Positions 48,132 through 60,764 of a DNA stretch of 64,000 nucleotides are shown one piece after another. The notes under the pieces were generated by a model. It saw only the letters and a list, made by a program, of their open reading frames with translations, was not told the origin of the DNA and searched no databases. Within the stretch, counting starts at the first letter, position 1; every line of letters starts with the position of its first letter. This DNA comes from Haemaphysalis longicornis. Taxonomy: Eukaryota > Arthropoda > Arachnida > Ixodida > Ixodidae. Both the position numbers and the translations under genes were made by a program. The DNA is taken from assembly GCA_013339765.2 (NCBI GenBank), contig CM023457.1:22519102-22583101 (forward strand), read 5' to 3'.

Positions 48132-48931
48132 TGGTCAAAAAACAGTTCTGGTACCAACCTAACAGTTTTTCACACAATCAAACTACGAACTTGTTTAATT
48201 AAAGAAGCTATGTACAGATCCCGTACAACTACAAGGCTGTGAAGTTAACAAAAATGTGCACCCTTTATGCAGTACACCTTCATTATTACCAAAGTTGTAG
48301 CGACAAAAAAATTCGTTGTAAGAGGTATTTTGATATGAGGAGTGGCGACCTAATCGCACATGCGCCGGTTGCGGACCGCGGATGATTTTCAATAAAGCGA
48401 TTTCATTACGATGCTAGAATGTAACACTTTTTTTTCTCTCCGCATACACACGCCTACAAGTGAAATCCCTTTACCAGGCGTGATTACTTGTAGCGAATTC
48501 GAGAGCACACGATAGTCGCTTCCTAGACGCGCGCATCGGACGATTTCTAAATGATGGCACGGAGCTCAAAACCGAGTTCGGGACGGTATCAGAATAAAAA
48601 TAACCCGAAGCACGAATAAACTTGAACGCTTGCCAAGGAGGGTTCGTGCCACTTCGACGAAAGAGCAGAGTAATCAAATTGCGCAAGTCTACAGGGCATT
48701 TTTCGGATACTACGAAGTTGACGAACACAAACGATACATTGAAAAAATCGAGGGCTTAAACAGCACGGCGCTCACAACGGGACACCGGTTTCTCTACCGC
48801 GATTTTAGGGGCGATTTAGCAGCTTTCTTTTTCTAGCCGCTCATCGTTGTCGATGAACAATCGCAACACGCCCTTAAATATACGCGATCTACATATCAAC
48901 AACTTGTGGCGCAGCGGCAGCGGCGTGCTCG

Positions 48932-48941
48932 TATATAAATA
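48932..48941 (+). promoter_or_regulatory. TATA box, candidate promoter of the MADF-BESS gene
   Basis: TATATAAATA is followed about 30 nt later by plausible initiator sequence, and at 49039 by a strong 5' splice donor (GCG then GTGAGT). This suggests a non-coding first exon of about 48962-49038. No ATG occurs in that stretch. ARIH2 is transcribed in the opposite direction from the same interval. Confidence 0.4.
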
Positions 48942-49795
48942 GCGAGAGTATAAACAACCCCTTGTCTGATAAGTTACGGTACCAAGAGATTGAGCAAGCT
49001 ACAACAAAACATCTGTCACTGTGTGCACTTCGATCGCGGTGAGTCAGTGGCCCTTCAAGAAGTCCCGTACCTTTTTCGTCGCTTTACCGGGGTTCCTTTT
49101 TGCCATTATAAAGCGTTCGTGCCAGGCTAGTCCAAACGGTTGCGACACTAGCAGTGAACATGCAATGTAACCGAGCCTGTTACGGTGCATCGGTACGCTG
49201 CTGTGCGTGCGGCCGAAGCACGTGCGGGGTTAGAGCTCGAGCAGACGAAGACGCAGAAGAAACGGAAGTGCTCACCCTGTTAGGTAAAGTTTCTGTCCAG
49301 TGTTTATATCAAAAAAGTCTCGTGCGATGACAGAAGCGACATCCTCCCGCAGTTAGGCTTGCACTTCGCTAACAACCAACAATTGAACAACAACAAACTA
49401 GAGCACTGGAGTCAGCCAGCGCCCCTTGACGCGCCGGCATGATGAGCAGGTTTTTTCTTGAGATAAGAGGCGGAAATTGGAAGAGGCATGATTATTGAAC
49501 GTTAAAATTACAGCCACTAAGAAAGATTACGAACTTTTTCCTACATTTAAGTTCGATTTTGATGCGGTTTAAAAAGTATACAAGGTATACAAGCTGTCGC
49601 GGACGCGACGCTCTATTAAACGTCGTTAACCGAATCGCGAATGCAGCAGCTCGCAGTTGGTTTCTTTTTTGGTTTCCCAATGGAGGCTAGCCGCAGAGCA
49701 GTCGGCGAAATGCCGTCAAAACTGCCGTTGAAACCCCGTTGCCGACTCTCCTCTCTTGTATATATGTAATTTAGTTATCATAGTCTGCACACACA

Positions 49796-52700
49796 ATGGA
49801 ACACAAGCCGGTGAGAGCTTCAAAATATCAGAATCGCTGTAGCCTTGGTGACAGGAAAGGGTTTGACGTCCTTTTAATGACATTTGTTTTGATACGAGTC
49901 TATTACCACGTCTAACCAACTATTTAGCGAGATCCCGTGCCGGGGGAGGATGAAACGTTACGTTAGGTTTTAAGCGATTGTAGCTTTTACCGGCGATAAA
50001 ATTGCCTGCCCCGAAACAGTACCTTTTCGTACTAACTTACGTAGTATAATAAAGCTCTGATAAGATATACTTGGGCATGTTTGTGGTACTCGGTAAAAAG
50101 TGATCCGGAAACCCCTCTCTCAACTTTTTGTAACCGCTAAGCATCGCTTCGTCGCATAGCAGAAAGATCGAGCTAGAACTATGATTGCTTGCATGAAAAT
50201 GAACGTCTCCTCTCTTTGTCAAATTCATTTTGCAGTTCCTCTGGAGTAACGATCGCCAGAAGATACTCATCGATTTTTTCAAGGAGAACGAATTTCTCTA
50301 CAATCCGATTCATCCAGACTACAAAAAAAGGAGGCTTCGGGACAAGAAAATCCTCGAACTGTGCGGTACGCTCGGGTGTTCGAGTGAGTATATATGCTGC
50401 AAAGAAAGAAGCATGCCTTGCGAAACACGAAGCTCTTGGATTCCAGTTTCAGTTGCTGCATTACGTAGGTTTCTGTTCATGTTAACCGAGAGGCCACACG
50501 GTTGCGCGAAAAAAAAAAATATTTTATGTTTCCTACTTTTCCTTTCTTGCGTGCAGCGTTTTCTCAGCTTCTTCCTGTATGATAAAGGCATGAAAATAGG
50601 GTTTAAAAGTTTGTTTGTTAAACAGCTCACGTGGGCTTAAAATGACTGTTGTGCAGTCTACAGGAAGAACAAGTTGAGGCGGCTTTGACAAAGAAAAAGT
50701 ATTGGTTGTACTTTTTGGTGCTCCCAAAGTACTGTAAATTTCTGATACGAACTTAAATGCACTGGAAAAACCTTTCTGTACTACTAAAAATTCTATTGAG
50801 CAGATACATTTTGCATTGTGTCTGATGCAGAAGGCAGACGTATTGAACCATGAAAACAGCGCAAAAAAAAAAGAGGACTAACAGTCAAGAGGATACACAG
50901 ACGAGTTCTGTCTGCGTATTTAGCTTATAGTGGGACTGTTATAGTCTTTGTTTTTTGTGCTGTTTTTCATTAGGAATGAACCAACTGACCCCACTTCACA
51001 CATTTCGTTGTGGGTTCTGATACAGAACACTGGACTTCGGGGTTGATGGGTTAACTGGGTTATGATAAAGTAGGAAGGGAAAGCGTAGACAAGCGACTAC
51101 ATGGCTGCAGGCACAGAAGAGAAAGTGGAAGTGGCGGACAGGGCGTCGGGTGTAACTCTCGTCGATGCCTGTCGTCTGCTCAATGTTCACCGCGCTCCGC
51201 CGGGGGGCCCTCGTGTTGGGGGCTGTTTCCCAGCCGGTGGCACTTTCATACACCGCGGGCACTGGGCTGGGTCCCGCCGTCTACGCTCTTGGCTTGACTG
51301 CGTGGCGCCATATGTTAGTTCCTCACGTAATGCACGTTGACCTGTTGGTTCATCTAAGCTGTGATTTTACCTTAAAAGGGCCACTGAAAGCAACTAGCAA
51401 GTTTGGCTCAGATCAAAGTTCAACTGCCCCGCTTCCCTCTTAGCATTTATTCGACTGCAAAAGATGGCATAATTGTGGGAAATTACCAATTGAAAAATGC
51501 GTTTCTCTCTCTCATTTCCCTCGCACTATTTCATGACGTTTCACCTGACAGAAACAGCGACTGGGAGCGAGCGAGTCAGTGGTGGGGTCTAGCACGAAAA
51601 CTAAAACCTACCAAGTGAAGCATCACCGCCGCTGGAGCCACTGGTCTCGCTCTCAGCGCGACCAGTGGCTACGCCAAACCTGCAATAACCATCCCAACCG
51701 CCACCGGCGCTGCGGCTTGGCAGCTCACAAATGTCTGCACAGCTAGAATTATACCAGTACATTTATAATTGCTTATGACTTATGAAAGTTAACGTGTGAA
51801 GAAAGATTTTACGTGTTTCTTTGAGAGCTTGCATGTGCCTTCATCGGCTAGAATTGTATGAGTACATTTATAATTGCTTATGACTTATGAAAGGTAACGT
51901 TAAAGAAAGTTTTTACGGGTTTCTTTGAGAGCTTGCGCATGCATTTCTCGTTCTGTTGTCCATCACGTGACTCTTGGCACTTCCAGTCAGCTTCTGTTTA
52001 TGTCATCTCTGCTGGGGGGCTGATAGTCATTTATTTATTTATTATGAGATTGTTTTAAACGTACTCCCCAGTGACTAGGATATTCATTTTCTTGGGATGA
52101 AATCTATCTATTTAGACCAACTTCGGTTTTGTCTTTAGTGTCCCCTTAACTGAGTTTGTGTATATACAAGCATAGTGTATGTACAAGTGTTTTTGCACTC
52201 CCAGACAGTGCACCCTGCAGCTTTTCGGGGAGGAAGTCTGCATGACGTTGGTTTTGCAGTACAGCCCTCCCAAACCCTTTTCTTCCCCTTTTCCTCCAGA
52301 CCTTCTACATCGGTTATGCGGGCCCAAGTGCTCACCTTTAAAGGGACCCTGCAACACTCTTTGTGCAGTGCAAGTAAACCTGCGCGACGTTTAGATTACA
52401 CTGCCAGGAATACCTGAGCCAAATATTGCACGTGCACGTGAAGCGGTGAGCGCGCAAATCGCTTTGAAAGACGCAAGAAAACCAACCGCGCTCTCTTCAA
52501 ATTTCCTCATTATGCACCCCTGCCATGGCCTAAACGACATCATTGCGGCCATGGCTCTCATATTGGCTGTCGCTGTCAGCTTCGCGGCTTATTTCTCGCA
52601 TTTCTTGTGACGATCCTCTGTCGTCGACGCTGTTTACGAACCTCTTCTATGCCTGAACCTGCATGCACAGTTTTGGTGTTTCTTTTGTGTTTTGAGTGTG

Positions 52701-55700
52701 CGCGAAGTTTGAGTGACGAACCAATACTCCCCTTACAACGAGACCACTCGAAAACAAACGTTTGTTGCTTCGAAAAACTCCCTACCAGCCTGAGCTTGCG
52801 AGCTGGCAACCACGCCTGCTTTTTTGTAACACCAGACCGGAGAAAAAGAGAGAACTTCCTGGTATGTGCTATATCGAAGGCTGCCGAAGCAAAAGCCACA
52901 AGCCGCCCCCACTCCTGGAGAGAGTATGCAGCTTTCGTCGCGTTGTCTACGGTCGAGTTGAGAGGGAACGATTATGCGCGATTTCTCATCGCGCGTAGTT
53001 TTGGTGACAGTGAACAGTTTCTCATAATGCTTGCGGGAGGAGATTGCTGGGACAATACACTTTACCCCAAAATACATTCCGAGTAGTCGATGGTAAGTGC
53101 TGCAGGGCCCCTTTAAATGACAGCTGTGGTGTCCACTTGTATTAGTAAACCATTGCTTTCACCTGCCTCTCCCACTCGATCCTTTACTTCCCACCGCATC
53201 CCTTTCTGCCTCTCCTGCACCCTCGTCTCCTTGCTCATTGATGAGACTAATCTACATGAGATGCATTACCACCTCCATGCAACATATCTTTTCTTCCTCT
53301 CCTGATAACCGCTTATCATTCGATTACAAGCAAATTACAGTTCTAAACCGGCATAGCTCTTCCTCCAAGTGCAGTTGCACTCAGAAGTAACTCACTCGAA
53401 GACATTCGTTTCACCCTTGCACTCCTCCTGTTTTCTTGCACATGTCTCAAGGCCTATTTACACTTGCGACGAAGCGATGCAATTTCTGTCATGGCGACAA
53501 AATTTGGTCCAGACCAAATGACAGAATCAATCGCTGGGTGACAACACGACAGTAATTCCATTGCTTTCGTTCGCTTATGTCGCAAGTGTGAACGCACCCT
53601 CAAGTGTTAGTGTTATACTGGATCTATTGTCACGATTAAAAGTTTGTGAATTATGAGAGCCGCAATGTGCGAGACTTTCTTCTCTACATTATAACCCAGG
53701 GGCCAATGTGCGTGTATTGAAAATAGTATGAAAAGTTGAGGTATCTTGCACAAAACAGTTTCCAGGCCATCATGGGGAAGAGGAATGCCGTAGAAGTGGC
53801 ACCGTCGTTTCCCATAAACTTTTTCTTATGTCTGTGCTCATGAATTCTAACCTGTATAATGTCTTTGAGGTCAGTGGAAAGTCCAAGCTTCTTCATACTT
53901 TAATATCAGACTGCTTTTATTGCTTCTGAAAAAGTGTCTTCTCAGCAATGCGTTTTTACATACTAGAGAGGGCTAAATTTAGAGGGGCTATGTGTATAGT
54001 ACCCAATAGGCATACAGGTGGTCTTACGGAGGTATTTAATAAAAGGCCCGAGGGCCTTCCTACCTTGGTATCAGTCTTCCCAGCGATGCATGTGCCTGCA
54101 GTAGCGAAGCCAACTTTAAAGGGGCTCGATGTATAGCCGGACGGCTTGTGCATTTATCTGAAAATTAGAGTTTCTGGGAAATTTTTTAATGTCACAGGTT
54201 AACAACAAGCTCCACAACTTGTGGTTCCCCAACTTTTTTGCTCGAGAGTAAAACACGTTTCACAACTTTTGCTCATGACTGCACTCGTGAATTAGAGAAA
54301 GATTGCGGCCTTCTCTCCCCACATTTTGTGTAACCTTATCCTTCCTCGCCTCACTTTCCAGAAAACATGACAGTGCTGGAATATAGGAAAGCAAGTTCCA
54401 CAACTTTTTTTCATGACGGCACTTGTGAAAGACCCACCGCAAGGTGGCTCATTGGGTAAGGTGTTGTGCTGGTGAGCCAAAAAACTCACGTTTGATCCCA
54501 GCCGTAGTGGCCACTTTTCTGATTGAAGCGAAAAGCAGGATGCCCATGTGTCAATAGTGCCGCACTCGTTAAAGATCCCCAGGCGGTCCAAATTAATCTG
54601 GAGCCCTGTGAAAGCCAACTTGCAGAAGGTCTTCTTCAGTATCAATGTAAAAAGAGTGCAACCTTCTTCTCCCACACTCTTCTCACCCTCTCCCTTATCT
54701 CGGCACTTTCTCTGTCTAACGGAACAGTGCTGGAGTGCAAGAACAAGTTCCACAACCTGCGGACGTACTTCTTCCGCGAGTACAACAAGGTGCTCAAGCA
54801 CAACGGTACATCCTGCAACGGTAGCGGGAGCGGAGAGGAGACGTACACGTCCAAGTGGGACTTCTACGAGGACATGAAGTTCCTCAACGTCTGCTACCTG
54901 CCTCGCACCCTCGAGATGGCCGCCGGCGGGGAGAACAACCATGAGAGCACGGCGGAGACGCCCAGCACAGACTGCAATTGGGAAGCCAACAGCATCCTGG
55001 AGCCAGACTGCCTCATTGTGAGCGTCACCTTATTCCATTAGCTCTAGTCACCAGATCGCTAGGGATATGGTAATTAGGGAGCATATCCCTAGGATGGAGC
55101 GTTTCCCTATCCATATGCTCCCATATCCCTAGTTAGGGACATGGAGCACATCTTGGTTTCGCTGAACACGCCATGCTTAGGGAGCATATCCCTAGGGTGG
55201 AGAGTTTCCCTATCCCCATGTGTCCAATATCCCTAGTTAGGGACAGGGAGCACATCTTGGTTTCGCTGAACACCGTGCTTAGGGAGCATATCTCTAGGGT
55301 GGAGTGTTTCCCTATCCCTATGTATCCCATAACCCTAGTTAGGGACAGGGAGCATATCTTTATTTTGCTGAACACGTCGTCGTCAACGCTTTCTCGCTTT
55401 CTGTGACATCCTCAATCACGTGCTAAGCAAAGCAGTTTCAGTGGCATGAATTCACTCTATTGTCTTGTTTTGCTGGCCATTCAAAGCACGTATTGTTAGA
55501 AACGTGCACGTACGTTCTAATGCTGGTATTAGTAACATTTTACAGTTGTAGCTGCTTTAGCCACTTGCGTTCACACTTGACGTTTAGGCATATTTGGAAA
55601 TGAAGGAAGGGAAAAGAAGTGTTTTGCCAGAACGTGGTCACTGTCTCAAGAATGCTAGCATGCTAAAGGATGTTGTGTAATAAGCGTCGTCATGTTTTAT

Positions 55701-56729
55701 TGTTACAGCTAGTGTTGAAACTTCAACCCTCTCTGGCAGACAGTTTTGCCTCCAGTAAAGCAGTTTAGGTCCGATTAGAACTAATGTTTTTGAGCCTTCA
55801 AAGTGAACCATTTTGTGTAGAAAAGTTTAGCAGGGGATTTCTTTGCTTGGTAAATCTGAAAAGCACCATTACCGTGGCCGCGTTGGCATGCGCTTTGCGC
55901 CCGCATCTCGCAGAAGAAAAAAAAACACCAGCGTGTATTGTCTGCCATGTCTCAGTCCGTTACTGATTCTGCCACGCAGTTGCATGCATACGTAGGCTCC
56001 GAAGTTTTTACCATTCTACCTAGTCATGCGACAATGTCAACCGTGTCTGGTAATAAGTAGATCGTATGGTGCTGCACGTAACAGTACTTGGCGTCAAGGT
56101 AAAAACTTCACGTTCGGTGGGGCATAGTTTGGAACATCAAACAGCTCTCTGTAGTCATGTGCTGTGCTTTTTCGGGCACCAGCACGGACAAGTACTGCCA
56201 TCTTGTGGAGCCTGACGTAACTACTGTGGCATCGCCTTAGCAATGCAGACGCTTAGGCAAACGCATGGTGGCGCACGCGTATGGTTGCTTGCATGCGTGC
56301 CCCAGTGAATACAACCTGTCGGTTAGAAGTATCAAAGTTAGGATTGATGCGTCCAGTGCAATGAACTAACGGGTCATTGGAACAAGTGTCTTCACGTGGA
56401 ATGGCATTTGGAACTTAACAAAGAAACGGAACGCCTTCCAGGATGAGTCGGCGGAGGTGATGGAGGCAGAGCAGGACAGCTCGAGCGTCTCGGAGCACCG
56501 GGTCCAGACACCACCGCACAAGCGGAGAAAACAGCAGGACCCCCACCTCCAGGCCTCACCAACAGCGGCAGTGACCCGCAGCACGCTCGATGAGGAGCAC
56601 TACTTCGGCATGTATGTGGCCGCTGCGCTGCGCACGTTTGATGCCGTCGGCCGCGACACTGCCAAAGTGAAGATCATGGACCTCATCATGCATTTAAGGC
56701 ACAACGTTGACCCCAACCACAGGAAGTGA
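49796..56729 (+). CDS. MADF-BESS (Adf-1-like) DNA-binding protein, 4 coding exons
   Basis: Proposed exons 49796-49810, 50236-50383, 54728-55017 and 56442-56729 join in phase to 741 nt, 246 aa plus TGA. The MADF domain (about residues 10-85; a Myb/SANT-like DNA-binding fold) reads DRQKILIDFFKENEFLY, then DKKILELCGTLGCS, then LECKNKFHNLRTYFFREY across the exon 2/3 junction. The C-terminal BESS motif (about residues 201-238) reads DEEHYFGMYVAAALRTF followed by AKVKIMDLIMHLRH. A basic patch PHKRRK at 176-181 is a possible nuclear signal. MADF-BESS proteins are arthropod transcriptional regulators; BESS mediates protein contacts. The last three exons are firm. Exon 1 (five codons, good Kozak context CACACAATGG, donor GTGAGA, phase 0) is an inference, because exon 2 has no in-frame ATG. 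The target genes cannot be told from sequence. Confidence 0.82.
51372..52149. mobile_element. TTAA-flanked element in MADF-BESS intron 2
   Basis: TTAA at 51372 and 52146; ends AAGGGCCACTGAAAGCAAC and GTCTTTAGTGTCCCC. Contains a tandem duplication of about 100 bp (51742-51844 and 51850-51946, landmark CATTTATAATTGCTTATGAC). Confidence 0.6.
52338..53116. mobile_element. TTAA-flanked element (AGGGACCCTGCAACAC ends)
   Basis: TTAA at 52338-52341 and 53113-53116 with ends AGGGACCCTGCAACACT and GTGCTGCAGGGCCCCT. 779 bp. A related left end without its partner occurs at 6823. Confidence 0.65.
53454..53600. mobile_element. Second Harbinger-like MITE, shorter
   Basis: Ends AGGCCTATTTACACTTGCGA and GCAAGTGTGAACGCACCCT match the element at 47398. 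The flanks look like TCA. Located in intron 2 of the MADF-BESS gene. Confidence 0.5.
53880..54135 (+). repeat. Dispersed repeat, copy 2 (CAGCAATG family)
   Basis: Second copy of the 45650 repeat, same orientation, in intron 2 of the MADF-BESS gene. Confidence 0.5.
54433..54606 (+). mobile_element. tRNA-derived SINE, 3'-truncated, in MADF-BESS intron
   Basis: A diverged head (AAGGTGGCTCATTGGGTAAG; TTTGATCCCAGCC) and part of the body, ending at AATTAATCTGGAGCCC, 120 bp before the third coding exon. Confidence 0.65.
55070..55375 (+). repeat. Minisatellite, about 100-bp unit, three copies
   Basis: Unit with TTAGGGAGCATATCCCTAGG, GTTTCCCTATCC, CCTAGTTAGGGACA, and ATCTTGGTTTCGCTGAACAC. It starts about 55 bp after the third coding exon of the MADF-BESS gene, inside the intron. 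Confidence 0.75.
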
Positions 56730-59700
56730 GGTGAGGCGTAGGGCGGAGTATCGCCCGCATGCAAAGTAACGGCGGCAATAATCACTCTCCTACGCGAGTG
56801 TTCGGTCGGTTGTGTAACTATTTTGAATGGGTGCCTGGCCTGCCAGCAGTCCTTTGTGTGTAGGGCAGCGCCGGGTCTGGGCTTACCCGTCGGGATGTCA
56901 TGTGCAGGCCAAGGTGTGTTCGCTGCTGTGTTTGAAACTGGCGATCTCAATCCCCGGTCGTCATCTCCGACATCGTAAAATGTTTGTGCGTATCGTAGCG
57001 GGATATCGGTTCGCTCCCTTTAGAGCCAAAATGTTGTCCAGATGCTCAGACTACGATGCTTCAGCTGCAATACGATTGTGGGTGGCAACATTATTAGATG
57101 TACAAGTTCTCAAGGCAACAGTAGGGCTACCTGTGTCAGAAAGGTGACGATTCGAAGTGCAATGAACTGGGTGCAATTCGAACGTGTCTTTACGTCAACC
57201 TACCACGTTTTTATTTTTTTACCTGAATGAGCACGTGTGCAATGAAGATGGCTATTCAGAGCTGCAAATTCGTAAAGGTTTGCAAGGAATTTTTTTACGA
57301 GCGAGAAGTTAAGAGCACTGAGAAAATGGACAACGTTAAAAGAAGGAACGAAACATTCTTGGCGCTAAACGTTGACGTGTGTGCCATTATGTAACACTTT
57401 TGGACTTGGAAGATGTTTGAGAAAAATTGTATGTCGGAGTTATCACATGTGCTCTGCTTACTGTAGGACTTCCAATTTACATAGTTGGCCTGGTGTTCAT
57501 TCTGCCTCGGTTTTATAGGGGTAATAGCCACCATAGTGTTCTTTTTATAGCACAGTCTTTGGGCGGCAGTGATAATGGATGATAATTGATGACAATGATA
57601 AGCTGTATACTTTTGCAGAAAGGTGTAGAAGTGGTTGTTTAACTTATTTTCAAGTTTGGGGTGAGGGTCAAATTCTACTCACTGAGGCGAACAGTTCGGA
57701 CAGTTTACTCATGTCGCCCCGTGGGGAACAATTGTGACCACTTGCTTCAGAAAAATGTCTCAGTGCAGCTGTGTCAGTTTGAGGTTGTGATGTGAGATAA
57801 CGTGTTTCGAGATGATTGATTTACATGTTGTCAAAAAACTATATATCCGTTTCGCATTTAGCATTCAATGCTGTCAAGGCTTTTTTTTTTCAAATTTTGT
57901 TTACACTTTGTGTGTATAAATTAGTACAAGGAATTGTACTTTTCAAGTGACAAGGTGATCGGTTCAGTTGGGTTCCAGGTTTAATGTGGACGCTGTAGTG
58001 GACCCAGTGGGTCGAAATTGCAGCTAATTGAAAGATGGCGTACAAAATGGCTGACAACGCAAATAATGTAAATGTGAGGCAATTGAGTTGAAGAGAAAAT
58101 TGGGTAAAGTTGGCTCTGCATGGGAATTTCACCTAGGGTCTCTGGATTGCGAAAGTGAGCACGCATCCCATATTCTAGAACAGTTTCAGTAACTCTAGCT
58201 GAATTGGCTGAAGGTGGACCTAGGGAATTTCTTGTGACCGTCTACTTAGAAACGCACATTAGAGACATGTATTGAGGCCTGCAGTGAGTAATTTGGGCAC
58301 GCTAATTACAGAAGTAGCAATTAGGTCAGCTGCAAAGTATATTCTCATTAAATGTCCTCTTTGTTTGGTGAAGCAGGTGGCCATCATGTGGTATCCGCTG
58401 AACCTTGCGATAGTACGGCGTTTTCCCAACAGGTGGCGTGCAAGCAGTTCAAATGCGGTTATGTGCCGGCCTTAACAATGCTTCACGGAACTCAACCGGG
58501 GTCCGCAGCTTGGTGTACAATGAGGCTGACATTGCTTGGCACGTCTTAAGGCTTAACATTATGGTTGCATAACCTTAATTTGAGATGTAGGGCTAAAAAA
58601 TGGCGACTAGACAAAGGTCTCAGTCGTAGTAATGGAGGGGAGAAAAATGCACAAAGGGAAAAGGATTGTGACTTTAATGAGAGGCCATGTCTGGCAATGA
58701 ACACAAATGCTTTCACAGTTATCCATCGTAAGGAATGCTTGGTTGTCTTCGTAATTTTTTGGTGTGCCGTCCTGAAAGTTTTGATTTTGTTAGTTTGAAG
58801 GCAGTTCGAACATCAGTGATTGAGGGTAACTTTATCTGATAAATGCTGTTTTTGTTAGCTGTTGGTTTACAGTCCTTGGATACTGTGGCTTAGACAGCCA
58901 GGCCCTCTTGTCTTGCTTACCTTTGCTCTTGGGGATTGTGTAAGAAATTTCAAATTAAGCATGCGGGATTAATTGCGAGCAAACCAAGACAGTCAAACAA
59001 AGAACAAAGCGATTATTTTTAGGGCGAATGAATAGGTGTTTTGTTGTCAGTTTGGTTCATGTAGCGCAAACATGACCTGCTATGACACAAGTCCGACACG
59101 TTAGCCTCTAAATGAATATGTGTCTGTGACTTTGCTCCGAGATTCACAAAATCCAGTGAAGTGGCTCAAAGGAATGGCGATGTTTTGGCATCCCAAATTA
59201 AAATAGGGGAAAATTTTGGTACACTACTTGTTTAATCAAGAGTAGGAATCAAAGAAGAAATATAGTTTGGAATGGAATTTGAAGTTTTGTGCGTTTCAAA
59301 GTGTCCACTTCGAGTGAGCTCTGATTAGCTGAAAAAAAAGGGCACGAACGTGACTCAAAATGAGCATTGCAGAGGGTGGGTTTGCGTACATCAGAAATCT
59401 CGAAACAGGAACTTTGCCGCAACTTGAAATGAACTCGAAATAGACACAACTCAGACTTTTGCCAATCTTACGCATGCCAGCAGCACGCACAATGGGCAGG
59501 CATAGCTGTTGTGTAATACATTATAAAATCATAATATTGCATGTAAAAATCCGAATAGACCTGCCCAATTTTGAAAAATTGCAAAAAGCATGACTAAACA
59601 GCAGTGAGGAAAGAAAGAAGCCCTGCGGACTGCCGCTTGCAGTCGTGTGGAAACTTCGCTGTGTCAGAGGGTAATCCAAAGAGTTAGACCGCAACCGATA

Positions 59701-59948
59701 TACAGGGGGGTGTGGCTTTGATTGTGTAGTGCATTAAGTGTACAAAGTATATGTTCGTATCGTGTCCCAAGTCCCGTGCTAGTTGCGTAAGACTTCCGAG
59801 GTTCCTCCTAGTGGGCGAGACGTGATTACCGACTCCTCTTCCAGTCGTCCCTGTGACGTTTACTCACGTGACACGTGGCACGCCTATGCTGCTCAGGTCA
59901 GGGTGTCTTAGAGTACTCTGTAGGATCGCACCGTTGTACGTACGCACC
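56730..59948 (+). other. Downstream region of the MADF-BESS gene
   Basis: No repeats or coding motifs seen. Possibly long 3' UTR. AATAAA hexamers further down at 61722-61727 and 61806-61811 are candidate poly(A) signals; the choice cannot be made here. Confidence 0.3.
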
Positions 59949-60764
59949 TTAAAGGAGCCATGAAGACAAAATACAAGTTTATTTTATTCGAAAGGTTTCG
60001 TGTTTTATAGTGCCCCCAGCGCTTGTCCGGGTGCAAACGATGCTTTATTCACAAAGAAATAATTCAATTTAAGTTAAAATTTTGATTTTCCAGCTAAATT
60101 TTCACACTGGTCTGCAATGATATCACAGGAACCGACCGCTCTGCAGCCAATTGCGGAGCCTCGTTTACTGTTAGTCAACTTAGATGGCGCCACCATACCG
60201 TGGAAAGCCGTTTTCTGCCTTTGGTTTGTTTTTGACCGTATTTAAACTGGCTTTTTTTGTTCAGGGAGAAAATACTCGTTTCGTGAAACAGTGCTCGCTC
60301 GACAAATATGGTCACGTAAGACACCGTTGCTTGCGTCAATCGGGCAGTGTCGTCTGAGACAACCCCAAAGCCCCGCAGTCCTGTGCAGCTCTGTGCAGCA
60401 GTACGCATCGGTACTTCTATGTTTACGTGTGATTTTGTAACTTCCACGGTTTGTCCCATGATTCTTACTGCTTTAAAAAGAATGTGCCCTAAATTTAAGT
60501 GCAAATAGCTCGTTCGGCAAGCTTATAAGCTCAGCCTAATTTGCGTTTGCTTTTGCCGGCATCCGCCAATTGCAGGGCAGACTGGTATGACATCATAGGT
60601 TCTGTTGCGGGAAATGAGCTAGTGGGTCGCACGGCCATTCCCTTTTTTCCTAATTATATAGCTTATTTGAGCAAATTTTACGTCAAAAGTGGTGTCAGTA
60701 TGATTCTAACGAGGCAATCTTTTGAATGAACCAAACTTGTGTTTTGTCTTCATGGCACCTTTAA
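59949..60764 (-). mobile_element. TTAA-flanked element, family 1 copy E
   Basis: TTAA at 59949-59952 and 60761-60764, terminal repeats AGGAGCCATGAAGACAAAA and complement. The empty-site form lacks the nested element of copies A and C. Located downstream of the MADF-BESS gene, possibly within its 3' UTR. Confidence 0.75.

Larger units (their letters stand above)
46299..48931. other. Intergenic 5' region between ARIH2 and the MADF-BESS gene
   Basis: This holds the unseen 5' UTR exon(s) of ARIH2 on the minus strand and upstream sequence of the MADF-BESS gene on the plus strand. Its middle (46934-48131) is occupied by a TTAA-flanked element with a nested second element. The unique part (about 48140-48930) is the likely divergent promoter. 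No conserved coding sequence was seen. Confidence 0.4.

Noticed and set aside
49159..49281. Cysteine-rich ORF (MQCNRACYGAS...) as first exon of the MADF-BESS gene
   Set aside because: Its donor leaves phase 1, which does not match the phase 0 start of the 50236 exon.
56827..57147. 106-codon frame after the MADF-BESS stop
   Set aside because: No motif; most simply 3' UTR or downstream sequence.
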